From CAIYRG01 sp035318785 (GTDB lineage: Bacteria; Pseudomonadota; Alphaproteobacteria; Micropepsales; Micropepsaceae), in the NCBI GenBank assembly GCA_035318785.1, contig DATHDZ010000070.1, positions 1 to 50,067 on the forward strand: a DNA stretch of 50,067 nucleotides, read 5' to 3'. Below are positions 16,277 to 28,100 of this stretch, one piece after another. Position numbers and translations under genes: made by a program. Within the stretch, counting starts at the first letter, position 1, and every line of letters starts with the position of its first letter. Under the pieces are notes generated by a model. That model worked only from the letters and a program-made list of their open reading frames with translations, did not search any database and was not told the origin of the DNA.

Positions 16277-17791
16277 TTAATCCTTGCAGCCGATGGGACG
16301 CCAACGTCTCCCATCGCGCTCGATCAAGGTGCTTGCCTCCACCGGTCCTTCGCCGCCGGCGGGATAGATGGGAATCTGATTGATCCTATCCTCCGCCCAC
16401 GCGTCCAGTATCGGCTGTACGATGCGCCAGCCCGCTTCGATGTTGTCGGCGCGCTGGAACAGGCTCGCATCCCCGATCATGCAATCATAGAGCAGCGTCT
16501 CATACCCGTTGCTGGGCTCGGCCTGGAAATAATCGGCATATTTGAATTTCATCTCGACATCGCCGATATGCATCACGGGCCCCGGAATCTTCGCGCCGAA
16601 GCGCAAACAGATGCCCTCACGGGGTTGGATGTTCACTGTCAGATCGTTCGGCACCAGCCGTTCGGAAGCCGTGCCGCGAAACAATGTCAGCGGAGCCTGC
16701 TTGAACTGAATGACGATCTCGCTGCATTTGCCCGCCAGGGTTTTTCCGGTGCGCAAATAGAACGGCACGCCGGCCCAGCGCCAATTCTCGATTGTCAGCT
16801 TCATTGCGACATAGGTTTCCGTCATCGAATTGGGCGCCACATCCGGCTCGTCGCGATAGGCGCGAACCGGTTTTCCTTGGACAGCTCCCGGACCGTATTG
16901 GGCGCGGACGACATTTTGGCGCGCCGTCTCGGGCGTGTATTTTCGTATAGCTTCCAGAACCTTGCCCTTTTCGTTGCGCGACGCATTGGCCTCGAAGCAG
17001 GTCGGCGGCTCCATCGCCGTCAACGCAAGAAGTTGAAACATGTGGCTCGGAACCATGTCGCGCAGCGCGCCGGTGGCATCGTAATATTTGCCGCGCCGCT
17101 CTACGCCCAGGCTTTCGGCAACGGTGATCTGCACGTGATCGATATGATTCCGATTCCATATCGGCTCGAACAAACCATTGGCGAAGCGGAACACCATGAG
17201 GTTCTGAACGGTCTCTTTGCCGAGGTAATGATCGATGCGGTAGATTTGATCTTCGCCGAGCACCTCGAGCAGCAGACGGTTCAGTTCTTTGGCGGAAGTG
17301 AGGTCGGTACCGAACGGTTTCTCGATGACGACGCGGCGCCACTGTTCATTTTCTTGTCGCGTCAAACCGGCATCGCCTAGCTGCCGCACGACTTTGGCGA
17401 ATTCCGTCGCGGGGGTCGCGAGGTAGAACAAATAATTCCCGCCGGCGCGATGATCGACGTCTGTCCTGCGCAATAGCGCCTTCAGGCGTTCATAGGTCGC
17501 GGCATTCTCAAGATCGCCGGACATATAGTGCATTCGGCTTGCGAGCCAGCTCCAATCGGCGACGTCGATGGGCTCGCCGCTGAGTTCACGCAGGCTGTTC
17601 GCGATCGAAACGCGGAATTCCTCATCACTCATCTCGGCGCGCGAGATGCCGATCAGAGCGAAGTCTTCAGGCAGCAAATGGCTGCGCTTCAAATGGTACA
17701 GCGCAGGAATCAGCAGACGCTTGGTGAGATCGCCGGAGCCGCCAAAAATCACAAAGGCGCACGGACCCGCTGGTTTCGCCTCGTCCATCAT
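16277..17791 (-). CDS. zwf: Glucose-6-phosphate 1-dehydrogenase
   Basis: A 504-residue enzyme that oxidises glucose-6-phosphate to the lactone with reduction of NAD(P)+. The nucleotide-binding segment is FGGSGDLTKR (16-25) and the active-site signature RIDHYLGKE is complete. The length is normal for bacterial Zwf. The start ATG overlaps the gnd stop by one base (TGATG); a second ATG follows immediately. It sits between gnd and pgl, so the three oxidative pentose-phosphate enzymes are adjacent. Confidence 0.95.
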   Translation of the reverse strand: MMDEAKPAGPCAFVIFGGSGDLTKRLLIPALYHLKRSHLLPEDFALIGISRAEMSDEEFRVSIANSLRELSGEPIDVADWSWLASRMHYMSGDLENAATYERLKALLRRTDVDHRAGGNYLFYLATPATEFAKVVRQLGDAGLTRQENEQWRRVVIEKPFGTDLTSAKELNRLLLEVLGEDQIYRIDHYLGKETVQNLMVFRFANGLFEPIWNRNHIDHVQITVAESLGVERRGKYYDATGALRDMVPSHMFQLLALTAMEPPTCFEANASRNEKGKVLEAIRKYTPETARQNVVRAQYGPGAVQGKPVRAYRDEPDVAPNSMTETYVAMKLTIENWRWAGVPFYLRTGKTLAGKCSEIVIQFKQAPLTLFRGTASERLVPNDLTVNIQPREGICLRFGAKIPGPVMHIGDVEMKFKYADYFQAEPSNGYETLLYDCMIGDASLFQRADNIEAGWRIVQPILDAWAEDRINQIPIYPAGGEGPVEASTLIERDGRRWRPIGCKD

Positions 17792-18771
17792 CAGGAACCC
17801 GGTTTGGGTTCGTTATGGCCGCCAAATTGGTGGCGCATGGCTGACAGCAGCTTGTTGGCGAATTGTGCGTTGTCGCGCGAACGGAAGCGAGCATAAAGCG
17901 CCGCCGACAGCACGTCGGTCGGAACACCGGTTTCGAGGGCGGCCATCAATGTCCAGCGGCCCTCGCCGGAATCTTCCACGAAACCGGAAAAGCTCGCGAA
18001 CTCCGAATCTTCCGCCAGCGCGATCGCCGTCAGATCGAGCAGCCAGGATCCGATCACACTCCCATGTCGCCACACTTCGGCAATGTCGGCTAGCTCGAGA
18101 TGGTAGCGCTCGTCCTCCGGTCGCGACTCCGATGGGGCCTCGCGCAAGATGTTGAAGCCTTCGGCATAGGCTTCCATCAGGCCATATTCGATACCGTTGT
18201 GGATCATCTTCACGAAATGCCCTGCGCCCACAGGGCCGCAATGGAGGTAACCTCGTTCCGCGGTTCCGCCGGACGCGCGCCCCGGCGTATGCGCCGTGGA
18301 ACCCGTACCGGGCGCAAGCGCGTCGAAGATCGGATCGAGACGCTGAACGGTAGCCGCCTCGCCGCCGATCATCATGCAATAGCCGCGTTCCAAACCCCAG
18401 ACGCCACCGCTGGTCCCGACATCCACATAATGAATCGATCTCTGCTTGAGTGCGCGCGCCCGGCGCACGTCGTCGCGATAGAATGTGTTGCCGCCGTCGA
18501 TGACGATGTCGTCCTGCTCCATCAGGGCGGCGACGTCCTCGATCATCTTCTCGGTGATCGCGCCGGCCGGCAGCATGACCCATACGATGCGCGGCCGCTG
18601 CAGGCGGGCGATGAAATCTTTGATGTCGGATGCTTGTGTGGCCCCGTCATTGGCGAGTTCCTGCCGGGCCTCGGGGCGCGCATCGTAGACGACGCAGCTA
18701 TGGCCGTTGCGCAGCAGCCGACGGGCGATGTTGCCACCCATGCGGCCCAGGCCGATGATTCCGATTTGCAT
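17791..18771 (-). CDS. gnd: 6-phosphogluconate dehydrogenase, short (GndA/YqeC-like) form
   Basis: A 326-residue decarboxylating dehydrogenase producing ribulose-5-phosphate. GLGRMGGNIARR is the dinucleotide-binding turn, Asp30 (VVYDARPE) at the end of the second strand suggests NAD+ rather than NADP+, and VDVGTSGGVWGLERGYCMMIGG and HFVKMIHNGIEYGLMEAYAEGF are the substrate/catalytic signatures. It is shorter than the 470-residue enteric Gnd, as in the NAD-linked class. Thirteen bases separate it from tal-pgi upstream, and its stop overlaps the zwf start. Confidence 0.93.
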   Translation of the reverse strand: MQIGIIGLGRMGGNIARRLLRNGHSCVVYDARPEARQELANDGATQASDIKDFIARLQRPRIVWVMLPAGAITEKMIEDVAALMEQDDIVIDGGNTFYRDDVRRARALKQRSIHYVDVGTSGGVWGLERGYCMMIGGEAATVQRLDPIFDALAPGTGSTAHTPGRASGGTAERGYLHCGPVGAGHFVKMIHNGIEYGLMEAYAEGFNILREAPSESRPEDERYHLELADIAEVWRHGSVIGSWLLDLTAIALAEDSEFASFSGFVEDSGEGRWTLMAALETGVPTDVLSAALYARFRSRDNAQFANKLLSAMRHQFGGHNEPKPGS

Positions 18772-18784
18772 GAATGTCCTTTCG

Positions 18785-21637
18785 TCAGGCGAGCGCTTGC
18801 ACGACGGCCTGCTTCAGCCTTGCCAACCCGGCAGCGACATCGGTGCCGAGATGCACCCGGATGGCGCGGCGCCCGCGTTCGTTCAGCACCTCGAAATCGC
18901 CGCGCGCCGTGGCATCGATCACCGCGCCGAAACTATATTTGCGTCCCGGCACAGGGAAGTCGGCGCGATGGTCGGCGGTGATTTGCAGGAACACGCCGGT
19001 GTTCGGCCCGCCCTTATAGGCCTGACCGGTCGAATGGAGGAAACGCGGGCCGAAACCGACGCAGGTGGCTATTTTTTTGCTGTCGCGGATCGCGGTGCGG
19101 ATGGCCTGCAAGGCCTCGCGATGGGACTTATTTTGCGCCACATAGGCCAGAAGCGCGCAATAGTCGCCGTCATGAGCGCGGGCAAGATGCGTTTTCAATG
19201 AGCTGACCAATGCCGTACCGTCGCCGGCCTGCTTCAGGATGTTGCCGTTGTTCCCGTCCGCGAAGACTTTGATGCCGTCCTCTTCAAAGAGAGGCGTTTC
19301 CGGCGGCAGCGAGCCGCGCGCCTCATAGACCTCCATCAGCTCCCGGGTCTTGATCTTGCTGGCTTCGACGTCGGGCTGATCGAAGGGATTGATGCCCAGG
19401 ATCGCGCCCGCTACGGCGGTGGCGATCTCCCAGCGGAAGAATTCCTGACCGATCTGGATGCGGTTCGCGACCGCGATGCGCACCACCGGGTGCCCCGCTT
19501 GTTCGAGCTTGGAAACCTTCTCGTCCAGCGCCGCATTCGGCTCTTCATCGAGGCGGAGATAGGCGAAAAGACGATCCTTTCCATAGAACTCCGGCGATGC
19601 GAGAGGCTCGCCATCGACCGGGATGATCCCTTTGCCTTGCTTGCCCGTGGATTCGGCGATCAGCTGTTCCAGCCACGCGCCGAGATCGGAAATGCCGGGG
19701 GAGGCGATAATGGTGAGCTTGTCCCGTCCCCTTGCCGCCAGGGTTCCCAGGATGACGCCCAACGCCACACCGGGATTTACGCCGGGCGGGACGTCCGTTC
19801 CGCAGGACCGCACCATTTTCATCGTGGATGTCAGCAATGACTTCACGTCCACGCCCATGGTCGCCGCAGGAACCAAGCCGAAATCCGACAACACCGAATA
19901 GCGCCCACCGATGTCGGCTTTGCCGGCGCAAACCTTGCGGAAGTGCTCCCTGCCGGCCAGATCGGCAAGTTTCGATCCCGGGTCCGTGATGGCGATGAAA
20001 TGCGCGCCCGCTTTTCCCTTGTCCAACACGGCTTCGGCGCGGGTGAAGAAATGATCCTTGAGGATGTTCGGCTCAAGTGTCGTTCCCGACTTGCTGGAGA
20101 CAATGAACAGCGTGTTGGGCAGATCGATCGCATGTTCGATACTTCTGATCTGCGCCGGATCGGTGGAATCGAGCACCAGCAACTTTGGGTAGCCGGTTTG
20201 CGCCCCGAACGTGGTAGCGAAGACCTCGGCGCCCAGGCTCGATCCACCCATGCCCAACAAGACGGCATGGGTGAATTTCGCCTTTCGCACATCCGACGCC
20301 AATTCCTGGATGCGGTCGATGTCATCGAGCTCGCCTTGCGCGATATCGAGCCATCCCAGCCATTTGGCCTCGTCGGCACCGGTCCAGAGCGCCGGATCGC
20401 GCTTCCACAGGCGACGCACATTGCCGCTCCTGCGCCAATCCTCCAGCGTATCTTTGACGGCTTGCTCGAGGTCGGGGGGCAGGTTCGCAACTTGACGGTT
20501 GAGTGCCGTCCCGAGACTGGCGGCGCGTTTCTTTTCACCCGCGGCGAGAAGCTCGTCGAAGGCATCGGCGAACAGCTTCACGCCTTCGCTCGTCAGCTTT
20601 GTCGTGACATCGTCCAGCGAGATACCAAATTGGGATAAGAGGGCCATCATGTTCTCGGCCGCCGCGACATTCTCCTCCAAGCTAGGACGGATTGCCCCGT
20701 GGTCGCGGAATGCCGCCAAGGTCTCCGGCGGCATGGTGTTGACGGTGTCGTGCCCGATCAGCTCCTCGATATACATGACATCGCGATAGGCCGGGTTCTT
20801 GGTGCTGGTGCTGGCCCAGAGCAGGCGCTGCACGCGCGCGCCTGCATCGCTCAGCTTGCGCCACCGGGAGCCCGCGAAGATCTGCTTATAATCCTGGTAG
20901 GCAAGCTTCGCGTTTGCGATGGCGATCTTTCCCCGCAAACCGGCAAGCGCCTCGGTCTCAGCGCCGGCCGGAATCTTCTTCAGATGTTCGTCGATCAATT
21001 TGTCCACAGCGGAGTCGATCCGGCTGACGAAGAAACTCGCAACGCTCGACAGCCGATTGGGGTGGCCGCCGGCGGCGATGAAGAGTTCCTGCCCATCGAG
21101 ATAGGCCTCGGCGACCCGACGATAGGCCGCGCGCGAGAACAGCAGGGTGATGTTGATATTGATGCCTTCGCCGAGAAGGGTGCGGATGGCCGGGATGCCT
21201 TCCTCGGTGGCAGGCACCTTGATCATGACATTTTCGCGGTTCACTTCTTTCCATAGCCGGCGGGCTTCGGCGATGGTGGCGGCGGTGTCCTGGGCGATAT
21301 AGGGCGAAACTTCGAGGCTGACGAAGCCGTCGGCGCGCTCCGTCGCCTTGTAAACCGGACGCAGCACATCGGCGGCGTTTTGGATGTCCTCGATGGCGAG
21401 CTGCTCGTACAGCGTCATCACATCGCAGTCGCTTTTATCCACCAACGCGCGGATCGCTGCGTCGTAATCGCTGCTATCGCCGATCGCCTTCTTGAAGATC
21501 GAGGGGTTGGAGGTGACGCCGCTAAGCCCGTCTTCGTCTCTCAGTTTCTTCAGGCCGCCCTCGGCGATAAAGCGGCGGGAGAGGAAATCAAGCCAAAGGG
21601 CCTGGCCCTGTTCATGCAACAATATCAGCGGGTTCAC
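18785..21637 (-). CDS. Bifunctional transaldolase / glucose-6-phosphate isomerase
   Basis: A 950-residue fusion. Residues about 1-370 are a TalB/TalC-like transaldolase (GVTSNPSIFKKAI, and the Schiff-base Lys in NVMIKVPATEEGIPA). Residues about 400-950 are a phosphoglucose isomerase-type double SIS protein (GMGGSSLGAEVF, VSSKSGTTLEPN). Fusions of this type are known in several bacterial groups. It heads the operon with gnd, zwf and pgl, so carbon leaving the oxidative branch can be returned to fructose-6-phosphate and isomerised by one polypeptide. No frameshift at the junction. Confidence 0.93.
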   Translation of the reverse strand: MNPLILLHEQGQALWLDFLSRRFIAEGGLKKLRDEDGLSGVTSNPSIFKKAIGDSSDYDAAIRALVDKSDCDVMTLYEQLAIEDIQNAADVLRPVYKATERADGFVSLEVSPYIAQDTAATIAEARRLWKEVNRENVMIKVPATEEGIPAIRTLLGEGININITLLFSRAAYRRVAEAYLDGQELFIAAGGHPNRLSSVASFFVSRIDSAVDKLIDEHLKKIPAGAETEALAGLRGKIAIANAKLAYQDYKQIFAGSRWRKLSDAGARVQRLLWASTSTKNPAYRDVMYIEELIGHDTVNTMPPETLAAFRDHGAIRPSLEENVAAAENMMALLSQFGISLDDVTTKLTSEGVKLFADAFDELLAAGEKKRAASLGTALNRQVANLPPDLEQAVKDTLEDWRRSGNVRRLWKRDPALWTGADEAKWLGWLDIAQGELDDIDRIQELASDVRKAKFTHAVLLGMGGSSLGAEVFATTFGAQTGYPKLLVLDSTDPAQIRSIEHAIDLPNTLFIVSSKSGTTLEPNILKDHFFTRAEAVLDKGKAGAHFIAITDPGSKLADLAGREHFRKVCAGKADIGGRYSVLSDFGLVPAATMGVDVKSLLTSTMKMVRSCGTDVPPGVNPGVALGVILGTLAARGRDKLTIIASPGISDLGAWLEQLIAESTGKQGKGIIPVDGEPLASPEFYGKDRLFAYLRLDEEPNAALDEKVSKLEQAGHPVVRIAVANRIQIGQEFFRWEIATAVAGAILGINPFDQPDVEASKIKTRELMEVYEARGSLPPETPLFEEDGIKVFADGNNGNILKQAGDGTALVSSLKTHLARAHDGDYCALLAYVAQNKSHREALQAIRTAIRDSKKIATCVGFGPRFLHSTGQAYKGGPNTGVFLQITADHRADFPVPGRKYSFGAVIDATARGDFEVLNERGRRAIRVHLGTDVAAGLARLKQAVVQALA

Positions 21638-21988
21638 GTTGAATTTCCTTATGCGGTTCGATCTGTTCCTTCGCCGCGGCGACGATATAGGCGGCGGCGA
21701 AGCCGAAATGTCGAAAAAACCTTATCATGGCGGGCGGATGCCTGTGGTTCTCTCGTAGAATCCCCAGCGGCGAGCGCGCGGGTGTGTCGCTCGCATATCG
21801 ATCTACCGAATCTGCTGGGGATATTCGCATGGGCTTCGACCTTGCCTGTCGATTGTGACAGCCACCCGTCCGCGCACGCCATTGACACTGCGGGGCGATC
21901 TTCCATAACGCCCCGGCAACGCATCGGTAACCGACTGCCGAGAAGTTAATTCGCATTGAAACCCGATTTCTCATAGCCTCTTTACCAA

Positions 21989-22013
21989 GGAACGGAACCC
22001 AGAGCGGTGCGTT
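21989..22013 (+). promoter_or_regulatory. EcfG-type (general stress sigma) promoter of ndvB
   Basis: GGAAC, a 16-base spacer and CGTT: an exact match to the alphaproteobacterial EcfG/SigT consensus. Transcription would start near 22020, leaving a leader of about 84 bases before the TTG at 22104. Confidence 0.7.
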
Positions 22014-22067
22014 CTCCGACCATAAGCCCCGGGCGGGGCAGCTTCAGCCTGTCGATTGGTCACATGA

Positions 22068-22089
22068 GAGCGCGAGGTAACCCGCGCTC
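22068..22089 (+). other. Hairpin in the ndvB leader
   Basis: GAGCGCG pairs with CGCGCTC around an 8-base loop, and the stem ends directly before AAGG, the only Shine-Dalgarno-like sequence ahead of the TTG start. It could limit ribosome access. There is no T-run, so it is not an obvious terminator. Confidence 0.4.
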
Positions 22090-22103
22090 AAGGTATTAGA
22101 ATC

Positions 22104-25100
22104 TTGAAATATTCTCTTCTTCATGGCTTCAAGGGCGCAGTGGCGGCGCCGTTGTCGACGGCCGAGGAGCCGATCCGATCGGAGCTTTTCAGCGTCGAGC
22201 GCCTGGAGAGCCACGCCGATAGCCTCGCCGAGGCGCAGCGCGTCCTGGCGCGTCCCTCGCGCGGCAAGCCTGTTCTGGCACGCCTCAGCGAGAACGCGAA
22301 AGTCCTGGACGAGGCCTACCGCGTCATTGCCGATGCCACCCGCGACGACCGCCCGATCACGCCTGCGGCCGAGTGGCTGCTCGACAATTTCCACGTCGTT
22401 GAAGAACAGATCCGAGAGATCAAGAACTATCTGCCGCCCCGTTACTATTCCGAGCTCCCGAAACTCGCCGAAGGGCATCTCGCCGGATATCCCCGCGTCT
22501 TCGGTCTCGCCTGGGCCTTTGTCGCCCATACGGACAGCCGCTTCGACCTTCAGGCGCTGGTACGCTTTGTGAACGCCTATCAGCTCGTTCAGCCGCTGAC
22601 CATCGGCGAATTGTGGGCGATCGCGATCACCTTGCGAATCACGCTGGTCGAGAATTTGCGGCGGCTGGCGCAAGCGATTTTGCGCGGCCGCGAGGCGAGC
22701 CTGCAGGCCGACGCGACGGCAGACCGTTTGCTGGGTGCCGAAGGGCGTCATCGCAGGCCGCTGGAGGAGATCCTGCACGAATATGATCGCGGGCCCTTGC
22801 CATCGGCATTTGCCGCCCAATTGGACCATCGGCTGCGCGACCAGGATGCTGCCGTCGCGCCGGTGCTGCAATGGTTGACGGAGCGCCTCGCCGCCCAAGG
22901 GACCACAATCGATCGGACCATCCAGGACGAGCTGCGCCTGCAGGGCGCGCTCAATGTGACGGTGCGCAACGTCATCACCAGCATGCGCATGATCTCCGAG
23001 ATCGACTGGGCTGAGTTTTTCGAAAGCGTAAGCCTTGTCGATGCCGAGCTGCGCGCCGAGAGCGAATTCGAGGCCATGGATTTTGCCACGCGCAATCTGT
23101 ACCGGCGTGCCATTGAACGTCTTGCCCGGGGCTCCGGCCATACCGAACTCGATGTCACCAAGCGGGCGATCGCGAGCGCCAAAATCGCGGCGAAACGTTC
23201 TAGCGACGGCAAACTCTCCGATCGCGAACGCGAGCCCGGCTATTACTTGATCGCCGGTGGCGCGCGACGCTTCGAGCGAGAGCTAGGATTTTATCCCCCA
23301 CCCTCAGAATGGGTCCGCCGCCTTAACATCGCAACCGGCTGCGTCGGCTATATCGGATTCATCGCGGTACTGACCGCGGTTCTCTCCGCCCTGCCGATCC
23401 TCGCGCTTAGGCAGTCCGGCCTTTCGGATGAGGTGCTGCTGTGGCTCGCCGTGCTGGCGATCATTCCCGCATCCGACGCTGCTGTTGTTTTGGTCAATCG
23501 TGCCGTGACCAATCGTATCGGGCCCGCGCTTCTGCCGGGCATGGAGCTGGCCGAAGGCGTCCCCCCCCATCTGCGCACGATGGTCGTGATGCCGGTTCTG
23601 CTCGCGCGTCCGGCGCAGGTCAACGAACTGATCGAGCAGCTCGAGGTGCATTATTTGGCGAGCGCGGATGGCGATCTCTATTTCGCTCTGCTTTCCGATT
23701 GGACCGATTCCGATACCGAAACGACGCCTTCTGACGAAGAGATATTGGAGACTGCGGTTCTAGGAATTGCCCAGCTGAACCGGCGCTACGGCCCTGCGGA
23801 AGCGGGGGATCGTTTTGTGCTCCTGCATCGCCACCGGGTTTGGAACGAGAGAGAAGGAAAATGGCTGGGCTGGGAGCGCAAGCGGGGCAAGCTCCATGAG
23901 CTCAACCGCCTTCTGCGCGGCGCGAAGGACACGACATTCCTGGCGCTCGGCGGCGAACCGCCTTCCGCGCCCCCCGATGTTCGCTACGTGATCACGCTGG
24001 ACGCCGATACGCGTCTGCCGCGAGAAGCGGCCAAACGTATGATCGGAAAAATGGCTCACGTGCTCAATCGGCCGCGGCTCGATCCCAAATCCTGTCGCGT
24101 CGTCGAAGGGCACGCGGTGGTTCAACCGCGCGTCACGCCGTCTTTGCCGATCGGGCGAGAAGGATCGCTGTTTCAGCGGGTCTTCTCGGCGCCGCGGGGC
24201 CTGGATCCCTACGCATTCGCGGTCTCCGACGTCTACCAGGATCTGTTCCAGGAAGGCTCCTACATCGGCAAGGGCATCTATGAGGTCGACGCGTTCGAAG
24301 CCGCGCTTGATGGGCGGATTGCGGAGAATTCCGTCCTCAGCCACGACCTCTTGGAAGGTATCTTCGCGCGCGCAGCACTCGCCTCCGATATCGAAGTCGT
24401 CGAGGAATTTCCTTCGCGTTACGACGTGGCCGCCGCCCGTCAGCACCGCTGGGTTCGAGGCGATTGGCAGTTGCTGCCGTGGATCATCGGCTATGGCCGC
24501 GATCCTCGCGGTCGCAAGCGCGGGGTCGTGGGCCTCATCGGCCGCTGGAAGATGGTGGATAATCTGCGGCGATCCTTATCCGCGCCGGCGACTCTGCTGG
24601 CGCTGATCTACGGCTGGACTCTGCCGCTTCACGCAGCGGGAATTTGGACGGGATTCATTCTGTCGGCGATGATCGTGCCGTCGCTGCTTCCTACGATCCA
24701 GGGTCTCCTGCCGCGCCAAAAAGGCATTGCCAAGCGCAGCCATTTGCGCGGCGTCGGGCGGGATTTGGCGGTTTCGGCGATCCAGATTGGATTCCTGATC
24801 ACATTTCTCGCCCATCAAGCCTGGGTGATGACCGATGCGGTCATGCGCACGATGTTTCGACTCTTCCGCCGCCGCCGGCTTCTGGAATGGGTCACCGCTG
24901 CGCAGGTGAGTCGAGAGGTGAATGAGGATCGGCGCAGCGTTTCGCTCCGCTTGGCCGGCAGCTTCGCCTTCACGGCGGCGACGTTGACGCTGCTTCGGTT
25001 TGCCCAGTCCGGCGCCGAGCCCCTGGCCGCGCCATTCGTCACCCTGTGGGCTTTCTCTCCTGTGATCGCCTGGTGGGCCAGCAGGTCGCCGCCAACCGCC

Positions 25101-28100
25101 GGGCATCTCCCCCTCGACGAAGCGGACGCGAAAGCCTTGCGCAAGATCGCGCGCCGGACCTGGCGTTTCTTCGAAGACTTCATCACCGCCGACGATCATC
25201 ATTTGCCCCCCGACAATTTTCAGGAAGATCCAAAGCCGATCATCGCCCACCGGACGTCTCCGACCAATATTGGCCTCTATCTCCTCGCGGTGCTTGCCGC
25301 GCGCGATTTCGGCTGGATCGGAACCTTAGACGCGGTGGAGCGGCTGGAGGCGACGTTCGCGAGCATGAAAGCCCTCGAACGCTTCCGCGGGCATTTTTAC
25401 AATTGGTACGCGACGCAGGATTTGCGCCCGCTCCACCCAAAATATATTTCCACGGTCGACAGCGGGAATCTGGCAGGTCATCTCGTTGTCGTCGCTCATG
25501 CTTGCCGGCAGATGGAAAAGATCTCGCTCGGCTCTGCCCAAAGACTGGCCGGAGTAAGAGATGCGTTCGATCTGGCTTGCGAATCCCTCGACACTTTTTC
25601 GGGCCTTCGCATTAAAGCGGCCAACGCGGATCGCCTCAAAGCCGCATTTGACGGCATAGACGCCGCATTCGAGCCCGATCTCGCCGCCGACGTGGAGTTT
25701 GACCGGTACATCACGGAGCTCTCCGATTCCGTTGACGACGCGACCGTGATCGCGCGTCTTTTGGCGCACGAAGCAGCAACCGCCGCCGCCGACGAGGTGC
25801 TCGTTTGGATGGAGGCGATGTGCGCTGCGCTGCACAGTCACAAACGCGACCTGGAATATCTGCACGCGCGAGCCGCCGCCGTGGATAATGGCTTGCCGTC
25901 GGGGATGAATGATCAAGTGCTCGCCCCGATGCCGGCCTTTGCCTTCGCCTCGAATTCGTTTGCCGACACGAACGATGTGGCGTCACGCAATGGGGAAGTC
26001 CAAACCTTGGCGCGCGTGTTGCCGGCAGGAAAAACCGAGACCGTTGTGGTCGCGTCTTCCGAGCCCGAACCCACTATCGCAATGCGGTTGAATGCCCTGA
26101 AAGACGCAGCCGAGTCCCTGTTCTCGGAGATGAAGTTCGATTTTCTCTACGCACCGGAGCGGCAACTTTTCTCCATCGGCTACCGGGTCGAGGATTCCGC
26201 TCTGGACCCGAGCTGCTACGATCTTCTCGCGTCCGAAGCACGCCTTGCGAGCTTCATCGCGATCGCTCGCGAAGACGTACCCCCGAAGCATTGGTTCCGG
26301 CTGGGCCGAACGTTGACGCCTGTCGGTCATGGATCGGCGCTGATCTCATGGTCGGGTTCGATGTTCGAATTTCTGATGCCGTCGCTCGTGATGCGCGCGC
26401 CGGTGGGGAGTATTCTGGACCAGACCACGCGTCTCGTCGTGCGTCGACAGATCGAGTATGGCCGGGAATTGGGCGTGCCATGGGGTATTTCGGAATCTCT
26501 CTTCTACGCACGCGACATGGACGGCACCTATCAATATGCCGGTTTTGGCGTCCCTGACCTCGGCTACAAGCGCGGCCTGGGGGAGAATATCGTCATCGCA
26601 CCGTACGCGACCGCGCTTGCGGCCATGATCGATCCTGGCGCCGCCGCGGAAAACTTCCGAAGGCTCACCGACGAAGGAGGCCGCGGCCCCTATGGCTGGT
26701 ACGAGGCCCTCGACTACACGCCGTCACGCCTTCCGGAAGGGTCCAAGGTTGCCATCGTGCGCGCCTATATGGCGCATCATCACGCCATGAGCATAGTGGC
26801 GATCGCCGACGCGCTTTTGGAAGGTGAGATGCGCGAATGCTTCCACGCCGACCCGATCATCAAGGCAACCGAGCTTCTGCTTCAGGAACGCATGCCGCGC
26901 GATATTCCCGTCGCCCGCCCGCCGGCCATGAAGGTCCGCGCCGCTGCGAAGGCGGAGCATGTCGCCCCCGAGATGAAACGGCGCTTCAATTCGCCGCATT
27001 CGCGGATCCCGCGCACGCATCTTCTCTCGAACGGCAGTTATGCGGTGATGGTGACAGGCGCCGGCTCGGGTTACAGCCGTTGGCGCAATCTCGATGTGAC
27101 GCGCTGGCGCGAAGACGTCACCTGCGATGACTGGGGCAGCTACATTTTCCTACGCGATTGCCGGAGCGGCGAGACGTGGTCCGCGGGCTACCAACCAACG
27201 GGGGTCGAGCCGGACCATTACGAGGCATCCTTCTTTGAAGACCACGCCGAATTCGTTCGGCATGATGGTTCGCTCAAGACGACCCTCGAAATCTCGGTCT
27301 CCCCCGAACACGACGCAGAGGTGCGCCGCGTCTCCATCACCAATCTGGGGACTCGCACGCACGAAATCGAAATCACCTCTTATGCCGAGCTCGTCCTGGC
27401 GCCCTATGGAGACGATGCGACACACCCTGCGTTTTCCAAGCTGTTCGTGGAAACCGAGTTCGTTCCCGGCGCCGGCACGCTTTTGGCAACCCGGCGGCGC
27501 AAATCGCCCGAACAACCCGAGATCTGGGCGGCCCACCTTTTGGTGATTGAAGGCGAGTCGAGCGGGAACATGCAATTCGAAACCGATCGTGCGCGCTTTC
27601 TTGGCCGTGGTCAGCGCGTTCGCGCGCCGCAATGCGTCGCGGATGGGTGGCCTCTGTCCAATACCGTCGGATGCGTGCTCGATCCGATCTTCAGTCTGCG
27701 TTGCCGGTTGAAAATTCCTCGCGGCGAGGCGATGCGCGTCTCGTTCTGGACGATGGTCGCAGGTTCGCGGCAGGAAGCGCTCGATCTCGCCGACAAGCAT
27801 CGCGACCCGGCCGGATTCGATCGCGTCACCACCATGGCGTGGACCCAGGCGCAAGGTCAGTTTCACCATCTCGGGATCGGGCCGGCGGAGGCTCATCTAT
27901 TCCAGCGCCTTGCCAATCGCGTGATCTATTCCGACCTGACGTTGAGGCCGTCGCCCGATCTCTTGAAGCAAGGCGGCCGCCCGCTTTCCGCGTTATGGGC
28001 GCACGGCATCTCCGGCGACCTGCCGATCGTGCTGCTGCGGGTCGACCAGCTGGATGATCTGGATATTGTACGCCAGTTGCTTCGCGCGTTTGAATATTGG

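Larger units (their letters stand above)
21638..22103. other. Divergent intergenic region between tal-pgi and ndvB
   Basis: A 466-base gap with no coding frame of merit on either strand. Its right third holds the EcfG-type promoter (21989-22013) and the leader hairpin (22068-22089) of ndvB. The left part must carry the tal-pgi promoter, but no clear -35/-10 pair is assigned. No RNA gene recognised. Confidence 0.6.

Noticed and set aside
20699..21256. 185-codon + strand frame opposite the transaldolase domain
   Set aside because: Antisense shadow of tal-pgi.
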